A stretch of 64,000 nt of DNA from NCBI RefSeq assembly GCF_000143415.4, contig NW_003314296.1, forward strand, positions 1,277,858 through 1,341,857. The letters are read 5' to 3'. The stretch comes from Selaginella moellendorffii. Taxonomy: Eukaryota > Streptophyta > Lycopodiopsida > Selaginellales > Selaginellaceae. Numbering within the stretch: position 1 is the first letter of the stretch; each line of letters begins with the position of its first letter. Below are positions 37,869-47,360 of this stretch, in pieces. The notes below the pieces were generated by a model. It made no database searches. It was given only the letters and a program-made list of their open reading frames with translations, and was not told the DNA's origin. The position numbers and the translations under genes were made by a program.

Positions 37869-40800
37869 TCATCCCCCACGAACTTCAATCACGTCTCCAT
37901 CCCTGAGCTCCACCAGCGGCAGTGCGAGCTGCCCGTTCACGTACATGATCTTGTTGTCGATGCCCATGCGCTGGGCTGCGTCCGAGACTGTGCTCCCGGT
38001 AGGCATTCGAACGATATCACCGTTTGGCCACGAGATCACCAAGACCTCCGTGAGAACAGCCGAGCTCGGATCATCCGGATGCCGTGCCGCCTCAAAGTGG
38101 ACCTCTTTTTCCCACTGGAGCATCGATCTCAGCAGCTTCACCTGTGTTTTCGCAAACTTTCCTTGTGATGGAACGCAAAAGCATTTCGCTTCCTTACCTT
38201 GTTGTTAAGTCGCGTTGTCGCCGATCCCGAGCTTAAGTTCTGGCTTGACATCGATGTCCCAGCCTGGGTTTGGAGCTCTATCTCGATTCCTTCATCCACC
38301 ATGGTCATCACTTCCATGTACTCTTTAAGTTCGCGAGCATCCAATTCTAGCAGCTGGAGAAATGTTGGCAATGGACGGTGAAATTGATCCTTCTGTTCGT
38401 CAGGCAGCCACAATTTTTTTTACTTGCCTGCCTTGAAACATAAAAGCAAGGAACCACGAACCTTGTGATAGATATGATCCCCGCATAAGACATATTTCTC
38501 GAGACAGGTATCCCAATCACCGTGTCCCGGAGCAAACCACCAGCTTTTGGCCACCTGATACTTTCCCGCTCCAGTTACGGAGAAACAAAACTGTGAACAA
38601 ACCTTGCTGTACATGTACGCAAAAATCTTCCACCGATCCTTATCGTCGAATGAAGCTCCAGATACTATAGCTTCTCCAGAACTTACAGCCACCAGCAGCT
38701 CTTTCCCATCATGGTCTACTCTGCAAGTAACACAATTAAAACCGCGAGTAATTGGATTCAGGTTTCACCTTATGACAACAGCTGCTCGGAGACTTCCACC
38801 TTCGATTCTAAGAGCAGGGTATCTCAACTGGACTTGCTTGGAGGGTGTAGACGATGATGGTGTTAGATCCGTGTCCGAATCTCTGCCATTTGTCGGCAGA
38901 TCCTGCGTCATAACTGGAGCTCCACTCTCTTTGTAAAGCCAATGAGCAGCATTTCCGCTCTCTGCTTGTTCATGCATCAGCTTGTATCAAAGACAAACTT
39001 TGTGTAAGTAAAAAGAATCTTAGTAAACTCTCCATACCTGAGTACGAATTTGCACCTCTAGGGGGGCACCGTCAGGTCCTCTCACAGCCGTGTGAAGAGA
39101 CTAGAGGATAAAACAGCTATAGATTAATTCAACCTGAGACGCAGCATACCTGGTATCCACTTGGTTTTGGATTCAAAATATAGTCGTCAAACTCCCCACT
39201 AATAGGCATCCACAATCTACAGAGCGATGCTCGCGTTAAGTGGTCCTCAAAGTAAAAGAATTTGGCAAAGAAATAAATTACCTGTGGACAACGTCAAGAA
39301 GGCTGTAACACCCTTTGATGGCAGCCACATGGAGCTTTCCTCCACCGTCTCCAACGACAACTCTCAAAGCACGAGCATCATAAATTTGATCCAGATGAAC
39401 ACCTTTTCTCTTCATCTGCAAGCCTTGGTAAGAGTGTGTGACCGTAAAACAAGCGAGCTGTCACCTTGGAATGCGTGCTATACAGGCTCTTTAATCGACC
39501 AGATAGGGTTACTTCAGTTCCAGGGATGTATCTATAAGTTGCGGGATTAGTACGCTGAATGTAATACTTCGGATTGGTAAGAACCTTACGGTGTGGAAAT
39601 CGCGACTTCTTTATCAAGTGCCTCTTCGCAAAGGGAGAGAGCCGCAAGCGCAACTTTAGTATCTTCGATCACCTTGCTTTTGGACAGAGACGGTGGCAAA
39701 CCAAATTTTTGCTTTCCACGATTTTTACGACCTGAGAGCAAGTCAAATGGAATTACTGCATCCAGGAGATCCTGCACAAAAAAGGACCATAAGTCTAGTC
39801 AGTCAACAAGCTCTTTAGTAAAGAACCTTCATTGATAAATCTTCTATCTCTTCGTTGCTCTCGTCCTCGGTGGATTCCGTGCCATAAATCAAGGCTCTCC
39901 TTTTTTCCCTCTTTGTCATTTTCCTGTAGTGCCTGACCTCCTCGTCAACTGACCACATTGCAGCAAGTCCAGACCGTAGCTCTCGAAAAGTTTGCGGCTT
40001 TACAGAAACAAAACGTTAGAAATCTTTAAGGAAAACTTCAGGACCGCACCTCAAGTACAGCAAAACAAAGATCCTCAAGCTCCGCTTTGACGGTCCAGAC
40101 TCCAAGTCTGGAAGCGAGTGAGCACCAAACAGCTAGTGTCTCTTGTGCTACAGCACGCGCCTTTGGAGCAGGCAGAGCATATCTAAACCAACCATTAGCC
40201 GTTAAAACTCGCGTCGCACATAAATGATTTAGCTTACATTGTCCTCATGTTATGCAAGCGATCAGCAAGTTTCACGAGAACTACTCTGGGATCGTTAACC
40301 ATTCCTAGCAACATAATGCGCAAGCTGTCCACCTGGAAATACAAAAAGCATGAACATCTCTGGACAGGCACACGCATTATTTCTTTACCTCCTCCGAAGT
40401 TAATCCATTCCCAAATTCTTCTCTTTCATGTGCGGTTTTTCTTCGATGTCTGCGCAGCAACTGCCTTAAAACACATGAGACTGTTTCTGAGCACTCGTCT
40501 ACGGCCGTACCTGGTTTATGTAGCTCAGCCTAGAAACGCCTGCCACAAGGTCAGCCACATTATCACCAAAACTGGTCCGTAAGTCATGTAAGCTTCTCGT
40601 AGTATCGTCAACTACATCATGTAAAATTCCAGCAACAACGGTGTCAATTGCCTGAGAGACAATTGGTTTTAGCGCTTTGAAAAGGTGACAAGGACGCAAA
40701 AGAAAAAGAGCATTACCTTGGTTCCCACTTGTGGAACTAAAGCAGCTAAAATCTTAGCAGTATGAATGCAATGTGTTATATAAGGATCACCCGTCATCCG

Positions 40801-41376
40801 CATCTGTCCAGCATGAGCTTCTCGAGCGTAAGAAACTGCTCTCTGGACCTGGAGGAAACAAAGCATTTACGCGCACTTGATCGAAAACTACACGATTGTC
40901 GATCCATACCTTCTCATCTTGAAAAATGGGATAGTCACTAACATCAACTCCATCGAACACCAAGCTCGCTGCTGGCGATCAAGAACAATGTAAAGAAAAA
41001 GAAGAAGACGAGAGCGCGCCTTACTTCCATCGTCAACTTTCCCGTTTCGTGGATCACTGCTCGCCTGTGGAAGAATGCATGCTCCATACGCCACGGCCGC
41101 CGTGACCGCAACTTGAGCAAAGGTCATGAGCGCCACAGCATGAGCCGAGGCGGTCGGAGCCACAGTCCTGAAAGCAGTGCTCCCGGTGGCGAGCAGCTGC
41201 CCCACGGACGCCAGCGGCACCTGGCGGACGACATGATCCAGCAGCAAGCTGCTGCGACAAACCGGAAGGAGAAATCGCCGCCGCTTCCTCCTCACTGTCG
41301 ATCGATTCTTGCCGCCGCCGCCGCCGCCGCCGTCGCAATGCGCCCACAGCGCCACATTCCCGCAGGCGCAATCCAT
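37869..41376 (-). CDS. RSH1: Plastid RelA/SpoT homologue, RSH1-type (p)ppGpp synthetase/hydrolase
   Basis: Seventeen exons: 41376-41025, 40971-40910, 40848-40717, 40651-40511, 40460-40389, 40332-40238, 40182-40050, 39997-39827, 39771-39590, 39531-39465, 39415-39282, 39216-39150, 39100-39038, 38980-38769, 38720-38462, 38392-38198 and 38141-37869. All junctions keep frame, giving 869 residues, close to Arabidopsis RSH1. The Arg/Ser-rich start suits a plastid transit peptide. The HD hydrolase domain shows YITHCIHT (about 161), LHDVVDDT (about 193) and LADRLHNMRT (about 275). The synthetase domain has YDARALRVVV (about 481), EFDDYI, SGYQSLHT (about 533) and LEVQIRTQ (about 550), which hold the usual catalytic Asp and Glu. 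A TGS domain ends the protein (about 800-867). Such enzymes set plastid ppGpp levels under stress. Confidence 0.93.
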
Positions 41377-41734
41377 GCCGCCAGCGGCAGCAGCAGCATC
41401 GCACAGCTCGCGCGCTTCGTTCTAGCCCTAAATCCTCGCGGAAGAACAGCGAGTGATACTACGCCACTCCGCCATGGCCACCACCGCAAGAGGACAAAGC
41501 GCTAGATACCCGAAACGTGGCTCTTTCCAAATTCTACACGTGTCACAATAATATCCTCTAGAATATTCCACACTTTGAAAATGTGAGTTGACCCCTTCAA
41601 CACGGAGGGGGAAAGTTCTTTCCATCTCTTTCGATCGCCCAAAAAAAAATCTCTTCGCTACTTCGCGGCACTACCTACACGATCGCATCGTGTTAGTCGA
41701 TCAAACAAAAATATAGAAGCAGCAGCTAGAAAAC

Positions 41735-42289
41735 TCACGAGATTGCCTGGCGCCGCCCTTCCTTCTTCACCAAAACTCTGTCCCCCTCGCGAGCCACCGT
41801 GATCTTCTTATACACGAGCAAATCGTCCGAGTCCACGCTCAGAGCGCCGCTCGAGCTCAAGCTCCGCCCCTCCAGATTGTTTGCTGCTCCATCTCCATCA
41901 CTCACTACCACGACTCTCATCTCGTAGTACGTATCCGTCCCAGCCATGTCCACCGGGACAAACTTGTCCGAGAAAGGAGCCACCGAAAGCCTGAGCCTGC
42001 CAAGCTGATCCCTGTATCGGTCCCGGAAAACCACCGTTGCCGGTGTCTGGTTGCAAATCCAAGTAACTCGCTGCAAATCCATGCTGCACGGCTGCGAGTC
42101 GGACGTCTTGATTCTGGAGAAGCATCCCAGCTTGAACATCTCCTCGCTCGAAGAACTGAGACCAACTGTATGGAGCTTATAAACTGCCGACCACCAGCAG
42201 TTTAGTCGCCCTGTTCGGCCCGCCAGAGCTACAATCGGGCGACTATTGAGCTCCGTGCCGTACTCGGACAAGTATCCATCGCCGGCCAT
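41735..42289 (-). CDS. Orphan protein of 184 residues
   Basis: A single open frame, MAGDGYLSEYGTELN to RRQAIS. No family recognised. It has no signal peptide or membrane helix. The middle shows alternating hydrophobic residues suggesting a beta-rich domain (RVTWICNQTPATVVFRDRY, YYEMRVVVVSD), and the end is basic. Just upstream, TTTCACAG precedes AAAGAATGG, so a spliced 5' leader with its acceptor at about 42296 is likely. The GC-rich coding sequence contrasts with the flanking AT-rich stretch. It lies on the same strand as RSH1, 358 bp upstream of its ATG. Confidence 0.6.
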   Translation of the reverse strand: MAGDGYLSEYGTELNSRPIVALAGRTGRLNCWWSAVYKLHTVGLSSSSEEMFKLGCFSRIKTSDSQPCSMDLQRVTWICNQTPATVVFRDRYRDQLGRLRLSVAPFSDKFVPVDMAGTDTYYEMRVVVVSDGDGAANNLEGRSLSSSGALSVDSDDLLVYKKITVAREGDRVLVKKEGRRQAIS

Positions 42290-42296
42290 TCTTTCT

Positions 42297-43926
42297 GTGA
42301 AACATCAAAATATAAGTCAAACACTTCCCTGGAACGCTGAAACACGAGCTAGCTTCATTACCAGACAGCCGAGTTGAAGTTGAAGATCTTGGTGAGCGCA
42401 AAGTCGTCGAAAGGGAAATAAAAAAAAAGTCTCGCTGGAAAAGCCTACATGTGGAGAGATCAACGAAGGTACACAGAAAGTAACAAGCTTAACTTGCTGC
42501 TGCACATGACTAAAGACAGTGGGCTCCTTCAATGCTGCCGCTTTTCACACCCAACTTGAACAAACCACCCTTGTCTGCAAACCAAAAACAAAAAGACACT
42601 TGCATCAAACCAGAGAGAAGACTTGGTAGAGAAAGCACACCTCACTCACAGGCTTAATCTAGGTAAGATGTTGCAGAGAGGACTCGTGCAATGCGCCTGA
42701 GCGGATAGGTGTGAGTGACAACGACGCTGCCTGCACCAACAACAGCGTATTAGTCAGAAAGAGGAAAAACAAGTGATGCTAAGAGTAAGATAAAGCCACT
42801 ACCAAGAGCGCAACAAATGCAGCGCAGACGAAAGAGTTTTCGGCCTTACTCAAACCGCTATAGCGTCGCGACTTCTGAACGGAAAAATAGTTCGACGTAT
42901 CATCAGTAGTACACTGGCGTTACACTTCCCCGTCAATTCGCGATAGTTTTCCTCGAGAAAGACGTTCTCGCTCCCCTATGAAACAATCAGACACCACCAC
43001 CATCAGTAAAAATTCCATACAGCACTACTGGCGAGCCATCCTCCAACAAAAACACACCAAACATCTCCCTCCCTATGAGAGGGAAGTAACAACCAAAGCA
43101 GAAAAAAGAGAGGCAGAAAACAAAGAAATCACAAACTATTAGAACCTGTCCCTATCAAAAGCTCAGTAGCTTGCATTCATGCTGCACCTTCGGACCCGCT
43201 GCGCACCTTGTCTGCTTCATTTAACAATTGGAAAATGAAAAGCAGCTTGATGAAATATACAAACATTCATTACCTTCACAACGACAGCAAGGCGGTGCTC
43301 ATCCATCAAGATTCAAAGCTTTTGAATTCTCTGCATCCAAACAAGTTTAAACCACAGATTCATTACCAGAGAGAAAAAGTAAGAGAAAACAAACAAAAAA
43401 AAGAGGATCATACCTTGTTGTCAAAGAATTATTACTTCCAGAAGATCTGCACAGATCATCAAACATTAACGAGCAACGGACTAAGAAACATAGAAAAATC
43501 TCGCCTATACACCAATCATTTCAAAGTAAACATTTGGTGATTGCTTTCGCCGTTTGGAAACAAAAAAAAGAGTTTCGTAGCAAGTGACATAGTTTAGTAC
43601 TTCTTCCCAATCTAGAGGAGGTAGAACCTCTAGAGGCCAGGAAAAAAAGGCCACTGTACTGCTAAATTTCGGAGGCCCCTTGGGAAACACACACGGCTTA
43701 CCCAAGCAGAGGACCTTCAACCCCACTCAAACTTATTGTCATGAATCGCCTTCGTCTCGATCTTATCTAGAAGGTCTGGGAAGAAGAGTGAAAAACAAAA
43801 GGAGAAAAGAAGATGAGAACTTAACAAGAGATTAACCTGAAGAAGCCGTGTCGAATGAATAAAGGGACCACCCTTCGTGTCCTCCTCCCGTCCCACTCCA
43901 CAGTATTTACAAAACTTCGTGTGGAA
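42297..43926. other. Non-coding stretch between the orphan gene and DUF868 gene
   Basis: No convincing coding frame. On the minus strand it probably holds the 3' untranslated region of the DUF868 gene and the 5' leader (with introns) of the orphan gene. Several GTAAG and TTNCAG signals occur, but I cannot assemble exons. Confidence 0.4.
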
Positions 43927-44853
43927 CTATTCGCTCTTCCAAGCGTAGAGAAGCAACGAAAAACCAGCCGCCGAGACGTGTGAAGCAGCAGTAGCAGCAT
44001 CTTGGGCTGCTGCTCCTGTTCCCGGCTGGACTCGCAAGCTCGACGAGCAAGCCATGGCGTCTTTCATCCACGGCCTCTCGGACGAGACGCACGTCTGGAA
44101 CATAAACACGGCATTCCCCAGCGAGGGATTGAAGAGCCAATTGTGCACGTCCCAAAACACCTCCACCGGCAAGCCGTCGACGAGGATGGTCTGGTTCCCC
44201 CTAAACTTCCACATAAGCTTCTTCACCTGGATCACCAGCTGCCTGTCCACCCTCACGTAAAGCCGCGGCTCCCGAGCTCCACTCGTGTGGCACTCGATCA
44301 TAATGTCGTGAGTTTTTCCACTCTCGCCAAACTGCGCCTTGGTGGTGTAGTACCGCTTCCCAAAGACGTGCTCCCGCCGCGAGAGAAGCATAGCCTCGAT
44401 CGTCGGTGGCCTCGCCTGCGTCTTCTTGTAAGCCTCCCTCACCATATCGCCCAGCAGCAATGCCACCTCTCCATCGGAAACAATGGCGAGGTAGAAACCA
44501 TCTTGCGGTTCCGGCCCGCAGAGATACTTGGCTGAGGAGAGGTCCCAAAAGACCTCCACTTTCTGCCCATCCACCTCCATAGCCTTGGATCCCTGCTTCT
44601 TCCAGAAGAACCACGGCTTCATGTCTACCTTGCAAGTGTAGTGGCACGCTGGGTCGTCCACATTGACGCTCAATCCCTGCCCCATGAGATTCTTGCACCA
44701 TGTCACCGTGATCAAGCGGCAGTGGCCCCAGAGCTTGGTCTGATAGACGCAAGTCACCAGATTTTGCGTCATCCGGGCGCCCATGGACATGTCCGCAACC
44801 TGGACGCCGTATTCGCCGAAGCAAGAGGGGAATCCATCCGGCATTCTCAGCAT
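43927..44853 (-). CDS. DUF868 family protein
   Basis: Intronless frame of 308 residues from the ATG at 44853 (MLRMPDGFPSCFGEYG). The frame stays open upstream to about 45021 but contains no earlier ATG. DUF868 hallmarks are AQNLVT-type (here TQNLVTCVYQTKLWG), CRLITVTWCKNLMGQGLSV (about 46-64), CKVDMKPWFFWKKQGSKAME (about 74-93), VEVFWDLSSAKY, DGFYLAIVSDGEVALLLGDM and a second VEVFWDVHNWLFN with VFMFQT. Molecular function of the family is unknown to me; it is plant-specific. The C-terminus is Ala-rich and ends in a hydrophobic FSLLLYAW. Confidence 0.9.
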   Translation of the reverse strand: MLRMPDGFPSCFGEYGVQVADMSMGARMTQNLVTCVYQTKLWGHCRLITVTWCKNLMGQGLSVNVDDPACHYTCKVDMKPWFFWKKQGSKAMEVDGQKVEVFWDLSSAKYLCGPEPQDGFYLAIVSDGEVALLLGDMVREAYKKTQARPPTIEAMLLSRREHVFGKRYYTTKAQFGESGKTHDIMIECHTSGAREPRLYVRVDRQLVIQVKKLMWKFRGNQTILVDGLPVEVFWDVHNWLFNPSLGNAVFMFQTCVSSERPWMKDAMACSSSLRVQPGTGAAAQDAATAASHVSAAGFSLLLYAWKSE

Positions 44854-46020
44854 CGTCGCGGGAGCGCCGATAATCTTGGATGGATTCTGGCGATGTTCTT
44901 GCCGCAATGCCGCAGGAATCTTGGGGCTTGGATCCGAGATCTTGCTGTCAGCCAAAAGCAAGGCAGCTCCGCTTGTCGTGGAAAGAGCGCCGCTCCTCCT
45001 GTTCCTGTTCCCCGAAATTCCTCATCCGGGAAAGATTCCAGGCCGTCGCCGTCGCCGCCGCCGCACAGATCTTCTGTCGAGGCGCTGGAGCTCGAGGAAT
45101 CAAGAACGCCAAAACCCTAGGCCTAGAATATGAGTGGCAAGCGATCGAAGTGACCTGGGAAGAATGGAGGCCTCCGCCAATGCGGCCGCGTCGCGATTCT
45201 TCCAGCGCCCGGCACGAATTCGCCACGCCCTAGCTAGAGCGCGCAAAAGCAATAAATCCTCGAGCTTTTGGGAGCTAGGAAGAGCTCGCCCAAGCACTGA
45301 CTGGTATCCCCCATTTTACACGGATAACGGAACTAGGTAGAGAAAAAGCTCGCCTTTAGCCAAAAACGCTACCTAGCAATCGTGCGTTCGAATCCAGTCC
45401 ACTCAAAGGCGCCAAAGCCACACCGTTGGATCCACACACCATTCAAACCTCGGCCGTTGGATTTGGGATTGGTCAAATAGTAGTTTTCTCACGACTTTAA
45501 AAAACGGGAAGGTGGAGGTATAAAGAATGTCTGATACCGCGGCATATTCTGCACCTTGCACGACTATACATCATGCTCTGCGCAAATGCGCCAAATTACC
45601 ATTAGATTTCGTGATGGTGATGCCTTACATCACAAACCAAGCTAACCTAAAATAAATAGTTCCATGATCCATGATTGGTTTTGCCTCCGTCAACTTTCCT
45701 AGAAACAAGCATGGTTGATAAATTCCACGTCAACCTCCTCGACTTACGTAACAAATGGTCCAGGTTTGATACCTCGTGTCAATCTTTGGGGAAAAATTCT
45801 CCCGGCTTTTGGCATGTAAAAAAGGTGACAAATCTCTTCATATACACTGTCCCACACCATCTTGTCAAACACCAAACTTTGGATTTTTTGCTTGTTTCTC
45901 CACGCCACGAAACATGAGAGAGACAGGGAAGGCTGCAAATCTCTAGGAAATCATACTGTGCCTTGTTGATGCGTTAAGGTGGATTTCAAGTGATCGCAGC
46001 TGTTTACAACGATACATACC
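44854..46020. other. DUF868 leader/promoter region and spacer
   Basis: 44854-45230 is GC-rich and probably the 5' untranslated region of the DUF868 gene; frames there on both strands are not protein-like. 45340-46020 shows nothing recognisable. GTTCGAATCC at about 45385 mimics a tRNA B box, but the T-stem bases do not pair. Confidence 0.4.
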
Positions 46021-46029
46021 TTCTTTGTT

Positions 46030-47110
46030 AACATTTTCTTCGCTGGAGGTGGAGCCAAAGTCGAGATCCATCCATTGCAATGCGATTGTTAAAGAGCTTC
46101 TCTAAAATCTCCCAGATTGAGGCCGCGGACCTGACAATCGCGGCAATGTCACTCCTGACAAGTAGACCAGAAAGAAACAACAACAAACAAACCTGATCGT
46201 TTCCACCAGTGGACCAAGTTCGCAAATTGACATCATCGCTGCTTCCTCGCATAGCGCACGAAGGTCGCTCCTAGAATGCCAAGCCGCTTCCCACAGTTAG
46301 AAAGCAATATCTGGGGAAAAGAACAACGTTACAATCTGTGTCTTTCACGAGCTTTTCCAAGTCAGAGCCTGTCAAAACCGAAGGATTCAGCGAGAAAGAG
46401 AGGAAAGAAAAAAAAAAAAGCAGAACTTTCCCACTTGACATGGGCTGTCCTTTGAGAAGATTTTGTAGGAGTGACCTGCGGCCATCAGAGTCAGGTAGTG
46501 GACGCATATTCTCTTTCACCTGGAGAGGAAAAGCAAGAGGAGAACTTAAAAAAAGGATCACGCGTTGGACTCACGAGACGCCTCCGTACTGGATCATCTA
46601 TTTCCACTGGCCTGTTAGTAGCACCTGTGACAAAAGAAATTCTCAGCTCAATGGCAATGAATATCGCGCGCTTTACCCATCACAAAAAACTTCGATCGTC
46701 CTTGATGGCTCAAAAATTTTCCGATTTGAGCCTGCGACCAGCATCATGTTCATTCGAACAAAATGCTGCCTATCTGGAAACGATTCGAACTCGAAGTTTC
46801 ATGTGGGAAGCCCAACCCACTGCGTAGCAACTAAGCATAAGCTCCACAGACTGATGATAGAACAAATCTTACCCATTTTGAAGTGAACGACGAAGAAAGA
46901 ATGCACTATAGGCCGCTCAGATGCCACTGCCTTGGCCAGCAAGCCTGTTAAAGTGGGCGTCAGGCAAAAAGCAACGCGGCTTTTGTTTAAAACCTGGAGC
47001 TGGTCTGCGAAAATCCCTGAAAAGATCACTCCTTTTTTGTAGGAAGAATAACCATCTCCATCAAAGCGTGCTTAAGTTTGCAAGTCCAGCTGCAAGAAGT
47101 AGCAATGTTC
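46030..47110 (-). pseudogene. Spastin/fidgetin-like AAA-ATPase pseudogene
   Basis: Minus-strand blocks in spastin order: KHALMEMVILPTKK (about 47070); LLAKAVASE (about 46930); TSKWV (about 46865, shifted frame); ATNRP and VRRRLV (about 46615-46575); PLPDSDGRRSLLQNLLKGQP (about 46500-46445); SDLEKLVKDTD (about 46360); then LRALCEEAAMM-ICELGPLVETIR (about 46265-46195). These match the catalytic C-terminal half of the microtubule-severing AAA family. The Walker A region is unreadable: the GPPGNGKT segment is replaced by frameshifted sequence with stops. The segment with the Walker B acidic pair is absent. Some GT-AG boundaries survive, so this was a spliced gene. Confidence 0.75.
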
Positions 47111-47360
47111 ACGCAAGAAAAAAAAAAAGGACAAACACTAAGAAACATACCAATGATGGCCTGCCATAGACAATCTTACGTTTGATAGAAGTTGTCCGCC
47201 ATTGGAACGACGATCACCACAGACGAGCTAGAAAGAACAGTTTGTGGCTGTAAAGTTCCAGGCTTCCAAAATCAAAAGAGAAATCACAAATACCGGTCGA
47301 ACCTGAGTTGTGATCAAATTCTCCAGCCAGAGCTTCGCATCGCTCATATTTTTCTAGGGC

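Noticed and set aside
44002-45233. Several plus-strand frames opposite the DUF868 gene and its leader
   Set aside because: They are shadows of a GC-rich gene; only the minus frame carries family motifs.
45375-45405. tRNA B-box-like GTTCGAATCC
   Set aside because: Flanking T-stem bases do not pair and no A box lies at the right distance.
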